Assembly: GCF_008033115.1 (NCBI RefSeq)
Contig: NZ_CP041203.1
Location: forward strand, 2,604,001 to 2,668,000
DNA length: 64,000 nucleotides
Reading direction: 5' to 3'
Source: Cellulomonas sp. Y8
Lineage (GTDB): Bacteria > Actinomycetota > Actinomycetes > Actinomycetales > Cellulomonadaceae
The first letter of the stretch is position 1; every line of letters begins with the position of its first letter. Made by a program: the position numbers and the translations under genes. The notes under the pieces were generated by a model, which was not told the DNA's origin, did not search any database, and saw nothing but the letters and a program-made list of their open reading frames with translations. Shown one piece after another: positions 8,659 through 17,333 of this stretch.

Positions 8659-11600
8659 TCAGAGGGTCGGCGGGGTCCAGGCCAGCTGGACGACCTGGCG
8701 GCCCTCGTCGCGGGTCACCAGCTGCGCGCGGCCCGCCACGGACGGCACGGGCTTCGCGCCGCCGACCAGCGCGCCCTCGTCCGGGCTGCCGGACATCACG
8801 ATGCCCGGCGCCGCCAGGTCGCGGAGCGCCTGCAGCACGGGCTCGTACATCGCGCGCCCGGCGCCGCCGGACCGGCGGGCCAGCACCAGGTGCAGGCCGA
8901 CGTCGCCGGCCTGCGCGAGCAGCGGCACCAGCGGCTGCAGCGGGTTGCCGGTGGTCGTCGAGACCAGGTCGTAGTCGTCGACGATCACGTACACCTCGGC
9001 GCCGGTCCACCACGAGCGGGACCGCAGCTGCTCCGGGGTGACGTCCGGGCCGGGCAGCCGGCTGCGGAGGTAGTCGGCGAGGCCCGCGATCTCGGACGCC
9101 GCCTGGTCCTGGGTCGTGAAGTAGCCCGCCAGGTACTCGTCGGGGATCTCGCCGAGCAGCGACCGCCGGAAGTCGACCGCGAAGATCTGCGCCTCCTGCG
9201 GGGTGTGCAGCCGCCGGACCTCGGACGCCACGGCGCGCAGCAGCGCGGACTTCCCGGAGCCGCCGTCGCCGAACGCGTACAGGTGCGGCTCCTCGGCGAC
9301 GTCGATCCCGACCGGCGCGAGCGCGGCCTCGTCGATGCCGAGCAGCAGCCGGCGCGCGTCGGCGCGGGCGTCGGACCGGACGTGGTCGAGCGTGACCTCG
9401 TCGGGCAGCAGCCGCAGCTTGGGCCCGGCGGGACCCTGCCACGCGGCGTTCACGGTCTCGATGAGGTGCGCGACGCCGGCGCCCAGGGTGTCGGGCGAGG
9501 AGTCGCCGTCGACGCGGGGCAGTGCGGTCAGCACGTGGTGCTTCGAGACGGCGAGGCCGCGGCCCGGGCGGTCCTTGGGGACGTTGACGGCGACCTTGCG
9601 GTCGATCTCTGAGTCCATCGGGTCGCCGAGCCGGAGCTCCAGCCGGGTGCCGAACAGGTCCTTCACCTGGGTGCGGAAGTCCATCCAGCGCGCGGCGGAC
9701 GCCACGAGGTGCACGCCGAACGTGAGGCCGCGGCCGGCGAGCGCCTGGATGCGTGGCTCCAGCTCGTCGAACTCGGCCCGGATGGTGGACCAGCCGTCGA
9801 CGAGCAGGAACACGTCGCCGTAGCCGTCGTCGGCGGTGCCCTGCGCGCGGCGGGTGCGGTACGTCTCGATGGAGTCGATGCCGTTCGCGCGGAAGTACCG
9901 CTCGCGCTCGTCGACGATCGACTCGACCTCGGCGACGGTGCGGCGCACGACGTCGGGCTCGGCCCGGGACGCGACGCCCGACACGTGGGCGAGGCCCGCG
10001 AGCGGGGCGAACGTGCCGCCGCCGAAGTCGAGCACGTAGAACTGCACCTCGAGCGGGGTGTGGGTGAGCGCGAGCGCCGTGACCACGGAGCGCAGCACGG
10101 TCGACTTGCCCGTGCGCGGGGCGCCGACGACGGCCATGTGGCCGGCCGCGCCGCCGAGCGACACGGTGAGGTTCTCGCGGCGCTGCTCCAGCGGCCGGTC
10201 GACGGTGCCGAGCGGGACCGTGAGCGTGCCGGCGGACCGCCAGCCCGGGGACACCAGGCCGAGCCGCGGGTCGGCGACCAGGTCGGGCATGAGCTCGTCG
10301 AGCGTGCGGGGGACGACCAGCGGCGGCAGCCAGACCTGGTGCGCGGGCGGCCCCTGGTCCTTCATCCGCTGCACCGCGATGTCGAACGTCGCCCGCGACT
10401 CCTCGGGCTCGGTCGCGACCACCTCGGTGGACGCCGGCTCGGCGACGACGCCGCCCAGCACGGGCGCGGCGGTGAACGACTCCAGCCGGGCGAGCCCGGT
10501 GCCCGCGACGGTGCCGCCGGTGGCGGTGCGGCGGCGGGCCTTCGGCGGACCCGAGACGTAGGCCGCGCGGAACTGGATCATCGTCGTGGTGTCGGGCTTG
10601 AGGTAGCCCATGCCGGGGACCGGCGGCAGCGTGTACGCGTCGGGGACGCCGAGCACGGTGCGCGACTCGGCGGCCGAGAACGTGCGCAGGCCGATCCGGT
10701 AGGACAGGTGCGACTCCAGACCGCGGAGCCGGCCCTCCTCCAGCCGCTGCGAGGACAGCAGCAGGTGCATCTGCAGCGACCGGCCCAGGCGGCCGATCGT
10801 CACGAACAGGTCGACGAACTCCGGCTTCGCGGACAGCAGCTCGGAGAACTCGTCGCAGACGATGAGCAGCGCGGGCAGCGGCGCCAGGTCGGTCCGGCCG
10901 CCCTTGCGGGCCTTCTCGTAGTCGGCGACGTTCGCGAAGTTGCCCGCGGCGCGCAGCAGCTCCTGGCGGCGGACCATCTCGCCCTGCAGGGCGTCCTGCA
11001 TGCGGTCGACGAGCGTGAGCTCCTCGCCGAGGTTCGTGATGATCGCGGAGACGTGCGGCATGTCGGCCATGCCGGCGAACGTCGCACCACCCTTGAAGTC
11101 GACGAGGACGAAGTTGAGGTCCTCGGACGAGTGCGTCATCGCCAGCGCCAGCACCAGCGTGCGGAGCACCTCGGACTTGCCGGAGCCGGTGGCCCCGATG
11201 ATCAGGCCGTGCGGGCCCATGCCCTGCTGGGCGGACTCCTTGATGTCGAGCGCGACGGGCTGGCCCTGCGGGGTCACGCCGATCGGCACCCGGAGCCGGT
11301 CACGGGGCAGGCGCGGCCGCCAGGCCACGTCCAGGTCGAGGTCCCGGACGTCGCCGACGCCGAGCAGGTCGACCAGCTCGGACGACACCTCCTCGTCGCC
11401 GCGCTCCGGGCCCGACTCGACGTGCAGCGGGAGCAGGCGGCGGGCGGTGGCCTCGGCGTCCGCGACGGACATCTGGTCGCCCTCGACCCGCACGGGCGGG
11501 TTGCCGAGCCGCAGCACGTCGACCGGCGCGCGCACGGCGTCCTCGGTGGCGACCGCGCCACCGACGTTGAGGCGCAGCGTCGTCGGCTCGTCGAGCTCGT

Positions 11601-12636
11601 CCCAGCGGTCCGGCAGCTCGAGGACGGTCACGCCGAGCACGCCGTCGGTGGTGAGGATCGCGTTGCCGACCGGCACGTGCCCGCCGTCGACCACGACCAG
11701 CACGTGGGGGAGGGGCGCCTCGGCGGCGTAGCCGAACCGCGGGCGGTCCGTCAGGTCCTCCGGGAGCAGCGACTCGACGTCGGCGAGCGTGGTGCCGATC
11801 ATCCGGGCGGCGCCGACGGCGTCCCGGGACCGGGTCGAGTGCGCGTGCGGCAGCCACTTGACCCAGTCCCACTCGGGCAGAGCGGCGTCGCTCGCGACGA
11901 CGGCGATCTGCAGGTCCTCGGGCGCGTGGAACGTGGCGAGCTGGCTGACGACGGCCCGGGCCAGCGCGCGGGACTCCGCGGCGGCACCGGTGACCTCGAT
12001 GCGGGCGACCGACCGCACGTCGAAGGCCATCGGCACGCCCTGCTGGACGCGGTGCGTCACCAGGAACCGGTGCGCGGCGGACGCGGCCACCGGGTCGAGC
12101 TGCGCCAGCGGCGGGGTCTGCGGGGCCTCGAGGTCGAGGCAGAGCGGCTGCGCCCCGACGCCGACGCGCGCGACCAGGAAGTCGTCGTGCTGCGACCGGC
12201 GCTCCCACACGCGGGTGCGCTCCTCGGCGACGGCGGGCAGCGCGCGGGGCTCGGGGGAGGTCCACTCCGCGGCGCGGCGCTGGGCACCCGCGGCCTGGCG
12301 GACCGAGTTCCGCAGGTCGGACAGGTAGGCCAGGTACTCGCGGCGGGCGCCGACGACCTGCGCCTGGTGCTGCGAGCGCTGCCGCCAGCCGTTGACGCCG
12401 ACGAACCCGAGCGACGCCAGCAGGAACATGCCGGCCGTGATGAAGCCGCGCGGCCCGGGCTGGGTGGTCGCGACGAACACGATCGAGCCGACCGAGCCGA
12501 GCATGGGGATCGCGTTGGCCAGCATGCCGCTGATGCCGTCGGAGGCCTGGATCTCGGGCGGGGGCTGCAGGACGACCTGTCCGCTGGGGACGGCGGGCGG
12601 CTCGAGGCGCGTCCCCTGCTGCGGCGCGATCGACAT
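8659..12636 (-). CDS. eccC: Type VII secretion ATPase EccC (FtsK/SpoIIIE family)
   Basis: Motor ATPase of an ESX-like type VII secretion system, 1325 residues, with EccCa and EccCb fused as one chain. Two N-terminal hydrophobic helices (about residues 40-85) are followed by a DUF-like region and three P-loop ATPase domains. Walker A motifs are GATGSGKS (~479), GAPRTGKS (~838) and GDGGSGKS (~1122), all intact, and Walker B-like segments such as VLVDFKGGATF and VLDFGGGTF are present. The ATG at 12636 is preferred because GGAGGG lies at the right distance upstream and the family's N-terminus begins just there; the frame is open further upstream but reads as non-coding. It diverges from eccD1 across a 260-bp promoter gap. 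Confidence 0.95.
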   Translation of the reverse strand: MSIAPQQGTRLEPPAVPSGQVVLQPPPEIQASDGISGMLANAIPMLGSVGSIVFVATTQPGPRGFITAGMFLLASLGFVGVNGWRQRSQHQAQVVGARREYLAYLSDLRNSVRQAAGAQRRAAEWTSPEPRALPAVAEERTRVWERRSQHDDFLVARVGVGAQPLCLDLEAPQTPPLAQLDPVAASAAHRFLVTHRVQQGVPMAFDVRSVARIEVTGAAAESRALARAVVSQLATFHAPEDLQIAVVASDAALPEWDWVKWLPHAHSTRSRDAVGAARMIGTTLADVESLLPEDLTDRPRFGYAAEAPLPHVLVVVDGGHVPVGNAILTTDGVLGVTVLELPDRWDELDEPTTLRLNVGGAVATEDAVRAPVDVLRLGNPPVRVEGDQMSVADAEATARRLLPLHVESGPERGDEEVSSELVDLLGVGDVRDLDLDVAWRPRLPRDRLRVPIGVTPQGQPVALDIKESAQQGMGPHGLIIGATGSGKSEVLRTLVLALAMTHSSEDLNFVLVDFKGGATFAGMADMPHVSAIITNLGEELTLVDRMQDALQGEMVRRQELLRAAGNFANVADYEKARKGGRTDLAPLPALLIVCDEFSELLSAKPEFVDLFVTIGRLGRSLQMHLLLSSQRLEEGRLRGLESHLSYRIGLRTFSAAESRTVLGVPDAYTLPPVPGMGYLKPDTTTMIQFRAAYVSGPPKARRRTATGGTVAGTGLARLESFTAAPVLGGVVAEPASTEVVATEPEESRATFDIAVQRMKDQGPPAHQVWLPPLVVPRTLDELMPDLVADPRLGLVSPGWRSAGTLTVPLGTVDRPLEQRRENLTVSLGGAAGHMAVVGAPRTGKSTVLRSVVTALALTHTPLEVQFYVLDFGGGTFAPLAGLAHVSGVASRAEPDVVRRTVAEVESIVDERERYFRANGIDSIETYRTRRAQGTADDGYGDVFLLVDGWSTIRAEFDELEPRIQALAGRGLTFGVHLVASAARWMDFRTQVKDLFGTRLELRLGDPMDSEIDRKVAVNVPKDRPGRGLAVSKHHVLTALPRVDGDSSPDTLGAGVAHLIETVNAAWQGPAGPKLRLLPDEVTLDHVRSDARADARRLLLGIDEAALAPVGIDVAEEPHLYAFGDGGSGKSALLRAVASEVRRLHTPQEAQIFAVDFRRSLLGEIPDEYLAGYFTTQDQAASEIAGLADYLRSRLPGPDVTPEQLRSRSWWTGAEVYVIVDDYDLVSTTTGNPLQPLVPLLAQAGDVGLHLVLARRSGGAGRAMYEPVLQALRDLAAPGIVMSGSPDEGALVGGAKPVPSVAGRAQLVTRDEGRQVVQLAWTPPTL

Positions 12637-12764
12637 CGTCGGCGCTCGGTCCCTCCTGCCGGGCGGGGAGCCAGACGCCCCCCGACGTTCCTGTGGCGTC
12701 AACCTACCCGCACGGGCGCGCGCGGGGCGGTCGGCGTTCCACCGTCCGGGCGATCCTGGCCGCG

Positions 12765-12784
12765 GTCCCCCCGGACGGGGGGAC
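12765..12784. promoter_or_regulatory. Palindrome in the eccC/eccD1 divergent promoter gap
   Basis: Perfect 8-bp inverted repeat GTCCCCCC-GGAC-GGGGGGAC between two divergent T7SS genes. Its position suggests an operator or a structured leader rather than a terminator. No regulator can be named. Confidence 0.35.
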
Positions 12785-12791
12785 GACCGGG

Positions 12792-12819
12792 GTGCTGACC
12801 GGCCCTGACCGCATAGCAT
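12792..12819 (+). promoter_or_regulatory. eccD: Possible promoter for eccD1
   Basis: A TAGCAT -10-like hexamer at 12814-12819 lies 16 bases after a weak GTGCTG -35-like hexamer. A transcript from here would have a leader of about 70 bases before the eccD1 GTG. This rests on pattern only. Confidence 0.25.
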
Positions 12820-12896
12820 GACTGGCGCCGCGCCCGGGGGCGGGCGGGACCGCCGCCGACGCCCCGCCGGGCGCGCGACCGGCGGAGGGAGAGCGC

Positions 12897-14264
12897 GTGA
12901 CGGTGCAGTCGACCGGCGCGCCCCTGACGCGCGTCGCCGTGCACCTGGGTGCCCGCCGCCTCGACGTCGCCCTGGACGCCGCTCGCACGCTCGGCGAGCT
13001 GCTGGCCGCCGCCGGGGTGCCGCTCGTCCCGGGGATGCTCGCGCTCGACTCGTCCGGCCGCGTCCTCGACCTCGCCGCGCCGGTCGCCGCGCAGGTGGCC
13101 GACGGCGCGGTCGTGCACGTCGTCGCGCCCGCGCCGCGCCCCCGGGGCCGGGCCGCGCGCGCCCGCGCCGGCTGGGTCGCCCGCCGGCCCGACCCGCAGC
13201 CCGCGCTGCTCGGCGCCGCCGCGGCCGCGTCCGGGGTGCTGGCGGCCGTGGCGCTGATCGACCCCGTCGCGCGGGGGTGGCTCGCGCTGGCCGCCGCCGT
13301 GCTCCTGGGGGCCGCGGGGCTCGCGCTGGCCGTGCTGCCCGTGGCGTCGGCGACCGCCGCCACGCTCGCCGCGCCGGTGCTGGCGTTCGCCGCGGGTGTG
13401 GCCGCCGTCGACCCCGCCGGGTCCGCCGACCGGCGGCTCGCGCTCGTCGCGGGCCTCGTGGCGGCGACCGCCGCGGCCGCGGTGCGCTGGGTCGCCACCC
13501 GCGCGGAGCGGCGCGGCCAGGACGTCGCGGGGGTGCTGGTCGTCGCCGTCGGCGTGGTGGCCGGCCTGGCGCTCGCCGTGCTGCTGGCCGGGCTGCCGGG
13601 CGTCGTCGCCGCGGCGGTGCTGCTGGGCCTGACCCCGGTCGGGCTGCGGGCGATCCCCGTCATGGCGCTGTCCGTGCCGGACGAGCAGCTGGTCGACCTC
13701 GCGCACGTCGCCCGCACCGCGCCGTCCGTCCGCGGACCGCGGCCGCGGGGGCTGGGCCGGGTCAACGAGCGCCAGGTCGTCCGCACCGTCGACTCCGCCG
13801 AGCGCCGCACGGACGCCGGCGTCCTGCTGGTGTGCGCGCTGCCGCCCGTGCTGGTCCCGCTGGTGCTCGTCGCGGCGCTCGGCGACCCGCAGCGGGCGAC
13901 GCTGCGCGGCTGGGCCGCGGTGGCGCTGGTGGCGGCGCTCGTCGCCGTGCTGTCCCTGCAGCCGCGCGCGGCGCGGGGGCCGGTCGCGCGCTGGGCGCCG
14001 CGGGTGGCCGCGGCGCTCGTGCTCGTCGAGCTCGCGGCGCTGGGCGCGCCGCGGCTCGGGCCGGACGCGGTGCTGCTGGCCGCCGGGTGCCTCGTGATCG
14101 CGCTGGCCGCCGCGGCGATCGGCGTGGCGCTCGGGCGCGGGTGGCAGTCGGTGGTGGCGTCGCGGTTCGCGGACTTCGTCGAGGGTCTGGGTGTCGTCAT
14201 GGCGCTGCCCGCGGCGCTGGTGGCGGCCGACCTCATCGAGACGCTGCGGCGGGTGACGTCGTGA
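12897..14264 (+). CDS. eccD: Type VII secretion membrane protein EccD (first copy)
   Basis: Central membrane-channel component of ESX-type secretion, 455 residues. Residues 1-80 form the ubiquitin-like domain typical of EccD (RVAVHLGARRLDVALDAA...), followed by a short basic linker and about eleven hydrophobic helices. A charged cytosolic loop in the middle (around VRTVDSAERRTDAG) is also typical. The GTG start is preceded by GGCGGAGGGAG. It diverges from eccC and is followed after 64 bases by the zinc-ribbon/RDD/FHA gene on the same strand. A second, different EccD is encoded at 21592-22942, so the cluster carries two non-identical channel subunits. Confidence 0.9.
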   Translation: MTVQSTGAPLTRVAVHLGARRLDVALDAARTLGELLAAAGVPLVPGMLALDSSGRVLDLAAPVAAQVADGAVVHVVAPAPRPRGRAARARAGWVARRPDPQPALLGAAAAASGVLAAVALIDPVARGWLALAAAVLLGAAGLALAVLPVASATAATLAAPVLAFAAGVAAVDPAGSADRRLALVAGLVAATAAAAVRWVATRAERRGQDVAGVLVVAVGVVAGLALAVLLAGLPGVVAAAVLLGLTPVGLRAIPVMALSVPDEQLVDLAHVARTAPSVRGPRPRGLGRVNERQVVRTVDSAERRTDAGVLLVCALPPVLVPLVLVAALGDPQRATLRGWAAVALVAALVAVLSLQPRAARGPVARWAPRVAAALVLVELAALGAPRLGPDAVLLAAGCLVIALAAAAIGVALGRGWQSVVASRFADFVEGLGVVMALPAALVAADLIETLRRVTS

Positions 14265-14328
14265 GGCGGGCGCGCGCAGCCGCGCGACCGGGCAGGGGCA
14301 GGACGACAGCGACGACGGGGGAGCCGAC

Positions 14329-15801
14329 GTGGACCAGACGATGAGCGCGATGCCGGTCGGCACCGTCGCCGTCCGCGCGTGCGCGAGCTGCCACCGGCCG
14401 CTGCGGGAGGACGCCCGGTTCTGCACCGCGTGCGGCGCCCCGGCGCAGCCCGACGCCACCGTGACGGTCGTCGAGGGCGCCCAGGGCCGGACCCGCGCCG
14501 ACGCCCGGCCCCACGAGCCGCGCCCCGCCGTGCTGCACCCCGCGTTCGGCGACGCGACCCCGGCCGGCCCCGGGCGGCGCGTGCTGGCCTACGCGCTCGA
14601 CGCCGTGGCCGTGGGCGCCGTCGCGGGTGGTCTGCTGGCCTGGACCGGCTCGTGGCTGCTCGCGGCGCTCGTCGTCGTCGAGCTCGCCGTCGGCCTGCTC
14701 GTCTGGGAGGCGCACACCGGCCGGACCCTCGGCAACACCGTCCTCGGCCTGCGCACCGCGCGCGAGGAGACGCCGTACTCGGTCGGGCCCGCGCGCGGCT
14801 TCCTGCGCGGGCTCGTGCTGGCCGCCGGGCACGCCGCCGCGGGGCTCGGGCAGTGGCTGGTCGTGGCGTCGGGGGCGTTCGACAAGACCGGGCGGGCGCA
14901 GGCGTGGCACGACCGCGTCGGGCGGGCCGTCGTCGTGGACGTCCGGGCGCACGAGCGGGCCGTCGAGGCGGCCGCGGACGCCGCGGAGCGCGCGGGGGCC
15001 GTGGCCGTGGGGGCGGCGCCGCGGGCGGGCGTGCAGGTGGGTGGCGCGGGGGTGCCGCAGCAGCCGGGAGCGGTGCCGGGGGTCGCGCAGGCGCCGGCCG
15101 GCGCTGCGCCGGTGCAGCCGCAGCAGCCGCAGCCGCCTCGGCCGCCGCAGGTCGGGCCGGCCGCCGGCGTGCCGGCACCGTCCGCCGCGCCCGCGCAGCC
15201 GGCCGCAGCGCAGCCGTCCGCCCCGGTGGCCACGCCCGCCGACGGTGCCACCGGCGCCCCGACCGGTCGGCGCGCCGCCCGTGCCGCCGCCGCGCAGATG
15301 CCCGCGGTCCCGGCGGTGGACCAGCCGCAGCAGCCCCCGGCCGCCGCGGCGCAGCCCGCCGCCGAGGCCGCGTCGGTCGGCATCCGCCCCGTGGTCCCGG
15401 CCCAGCCGGCCCCGGAGCCCGCCGCCCCGCGCGTGGTGCACCACCAGGCGCAGCCGTCCCCGTTCCTGGTCACCCTCGACACCGGCCAGGTCATGTCCGT
15501 CACCGGTCCCGGGCTGATCGGCCGCGCCCCGCGTCCGGCCGCCGGCGAGCGCTGCGACCACGTCATCGTGGTGGACGACCCGGAGCGCAGCGTCTCGCGC
15601 ACGCACGCGCGGTTCGGGATCGACGACGGCACGTTCTGGGTGTCGGACGCCGGGTCGGGCAACGGGACGACGCTGCGGCTGCCCGGCGGGCGCGTCGTGC
15701 CGGTGCCGGCGGACCAGCGGGTGCTGGTGCCGTCGGGGTCGACGATCCAGGTGGGCGACCGCGGGGTGCGGATCGACGCGCCGGGGGCGGCGCGGGGCTG
15801 A
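14329..15801 (+). CDS. Zinc-ribbon / RDD membrane / FHA protein
   Basis: 490-residue intact paralogue of the gene at 6188. The zinc ribbon has C18, C21, C32 and C35. The RDD-like membrane domain (about residues 80-205) contains three or four hydrophobic helices. A long Pro/Ala/Gln linker (about 210-375) follows. The C-terminal FHA domain (about 380-485) shows GLIGRAPR, RSVSRTHARF and GSGNGT, the residues that contact phosphothreonine. The architecture implies a membrane-anchored reader of Ser/Thr phosphorylation on the cytosolic side. The GTG start at 14329 has GGGGGAG upstream; ATG 14341 is an alternative. Linkage to eccD1 suggests a regulatory or scaffold role in secretion, which is inference. 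Confidence 0.88.
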   Translation: MDQTMSAMPVGTVAVRACASCHRPLREDARFCTACGAPAQPDATVTVVEGAQGRTRADARPHEPRPAVLHPAFGDATPAGPGRRVLAYALDAVAVGAVAGGLLAWTGSWLLAALVVVELAVGLLVWEAHTGRTLGNTVLGLRTAREETPYSVGPARGFLRGLVLAAGHAAAGLGQWLVVASGAFDKTGRAQAWHDRVGRAVVVDVRAHERAVEAAADAAERAGAVAVGAAPRAGVQVGGAGVPQQPGAVPGVAQAPAGAAPVQPQQPQPPRPPQVGPAAGVPAPSAAPAQPAAAQPSAPVATPADGATGAPTGRRAARAAAAQMPAVPAVDQPQQPPAAAAQPAAEAASVGIRPVVPAQPAPEPAAPRVVHHQAQPSPFLVTLDTGQVMSVTGPGLIGRAPRPAAGERCDHVIVVDDPERSVSRTHARFGIDDGTFWVSDAGSGNGTTLRLPGGRVVPVPADQRVLVPSGSTIQVGDRGVRIDAPGAARG

Positions 15802-15860
15802 GGAACGCCGGGTCCACACGGGACCGCCGGGCGCACCGCCGCCTCCGACAGCCTGGTACA

Positions 15861-15894
15861 CCCGCGCTCAGGCGGACTCCACGTCCGCCGCGGG
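15861..15894. terminator. Hairpin between convergent FHA and mycosin genes
   Basis: CCCGCG ... GCGGAC-TCCAC-GTCCGC-CGCGGG forms a two-part stem with a 5-base bulge on one side. It sits between two convergent stop codons, so it is probably a bidirectional terminator. Confidence 0.55.
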
Positions 15895-15946
15895 CAGACA
15901 CACTGTCGCCTTCAGGACCTCGGCATTCGGGGAGAGTGCTGCGGAG

Positions 15947-17269
15947 TCACCGATTCCCTCGGAAAGCAGCGGGCGGTGCGTCGTGAGCGGAGTGCAGGTC
16001 GGAGCGGTGCCCCCGACGTCGAGCCAGGACGATCGCGAGCCCGCCGCCGACCAGGATGATCGCGGCGGTGCCGCCGACGATCGCGGCCCAGGGGGTCCCG
16101 GCGGCGTCCGTCTGCGCCGCGACGTCGACCTCGCTCTGGTCCTCGGGGCCGGTGTGATCCGCTCGGGCATCAGCCGGTTCCGCGGACGCCGACTCGGCCG
16201 GTGTCCCGAGCACTTCGGCGATCGACGGCGCGGCGTCCTCGTCGGCCAGCAGGAACGGGTTCTCGTCGGGGTACGTCGTGGGGTCGACTGACAGCAGCGC
16301 GCGCGGGCTGACGGTGCCGTAACCCCACGCGGCGTCCTGCGCGGGCGCCTCGCTGACACGCCCGTCGGTCGTGTGGATGAGAGCCTGCAGCAGCTGCCCG
16401 CTCGTCGCTTCCGGGTAGAGCGACCACAGGAGCGCGAGAGCGCCGGCGGTGTAGGCGGTGGCGTTGGACGACCCGGTCGTCATCCAGTACGTGTCCCACG
16501 TCGGCAAGAGCTCACGGATGAAGGCGCCCGGTGCCACAGCGCCGAGACCCTCGCCGTACGGGCTGCCCTCGGCCAGGGTCACGTCCGGGGTCACCGTGCC
16601 GACCGACAGGACGCCGTTGAAGCCGGCGGGCAGCCCGCTGAGGGCACCGTCGTTGCCGCCCGCGGCGACGACGATCGCCCCGGCGCGGAGCGCCTCCGCG
16701 ATCGCCGTCGCGGAGAAGTTGTTGTTGCCCGGCACGGCGATGATGTCCGCACCGTCCGCCAGGGCGTCGCGGAATGCGTCGTCCTGGCGGTGCTCCTGGC
16801 CAGCGGGAGTCTCGCAGGGCGCTCCGTCGACGATGATCGCGTAGGTGCGCAGCGTGACGCCGGGGGCCACCCCCGGGATGCCGCGCTCGTTCCCGATGCC
16901 GACGTCCTGTCCGGCGAGCATGGTGGCGATGGACGTCGAGTGCTCGGCGTCCGCCCCGGCGGACGTCGCCGGGTAAGCGGCCCCACCCTGCTCGGCCGCG
17001 CAGTACGACGGCTCGTGGGGCTGGATGTCCGCCCCGGCGAGATCAGCCACCGCGGGGTTCACTGGGCCGTCCAGGAGCGCGACCGTGATGCCGTCCCCGG
17101 TAGTGCGCTCGTGCAACTCGGCCAGGCCGGTCGCCGAGTAGTACCAGCGGCCGTCGTCGGCGTTGGGTGCGACGGCAGACGCGGCGGCCGTGCCGGGGAG
17201 GCCGAGTAGCACCGCGATCACGGCACCCACGACCAAGCGGGAGATACCCCAGGAGCAGGCGGGTCTCAC
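15947..17269 (-). CDS. mycP: Mycosin-type S8 serine protease (type VII secretion), first copy
   Basis: Membrane-anchored subtilase of ESX systems, about 440 residues. It has an N-terminal signal segment (LVVGAVIAVLLGLPGTAAASA), a protease domain with intact catalytic Asp67 (ALLDG), His110 (EHSTS) and Ser268 (GSSNATAY), and the oxyanion Asn in AAGGND. A C-terminal membrane helix (AIVGGTAAIILVGGGLAIVL) is followed by a basic tail. The start is uncertain: GTG at 17269 gives a normal signal peptide; a GTG nine codons or so further in is possible; the longer open frame upstream overlaps the preceding gene and is not plausible. It ends a minus-strand T7SS operon downstream of the Gly-rich protein. 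Confidence 0.88.
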   Translation of the reverse strand: MRPACSWGISRLVVGAVIAVLLGLPGTAAASAVAPNADDGRWYYSATGLAELHERTTGDGITVALLDGPVNPAVADLAGADIQPHEPSYCAAEQGGAAYPATSAGADAEHSTSIATMLAGQDVGIGNERGIPGVAPGVTLRTYAIIVDGAPCETPAGQEHRQDDAFRDALADGADIIAVPGNNNFSATAIAEALRAGAIVVAAGGNDGALSGLPAGFNGVLSVGTVTPDVTLAEGSPYGEGLGAVAPGAFIRELLPTWDTYWMTTGSSNATAYTAGALALLWSLYPEATSGQLLQALIHTTDGRVSEAPAQDAAWGYGTVSPRALLSVDPTTYPDENPFLLADEDAAPSIAEVLGTPAESASAEPADARADHTGPEDQSEVDVAAQTDAAGTPWAAIVGGTAAIILVGGGLAIVLARRRGHRSDLHSAHDAPPAAFRGNR

Positions 17270-17333
17270 AGCCGCGAGGTCGCAGGAGCGCTCGGGATCG
17301 CGCACGCGGCCGCCCGCCAGCCGCGCGCCGAAC

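Noticed and set aside
12637..12819. N-terminal extension of EccC beyond ATG 12636
   Set aside because: The extension is Arg/Pro/Gly-rich, has no homology-like character, and a good ribosome-binding site lies just before 12636.
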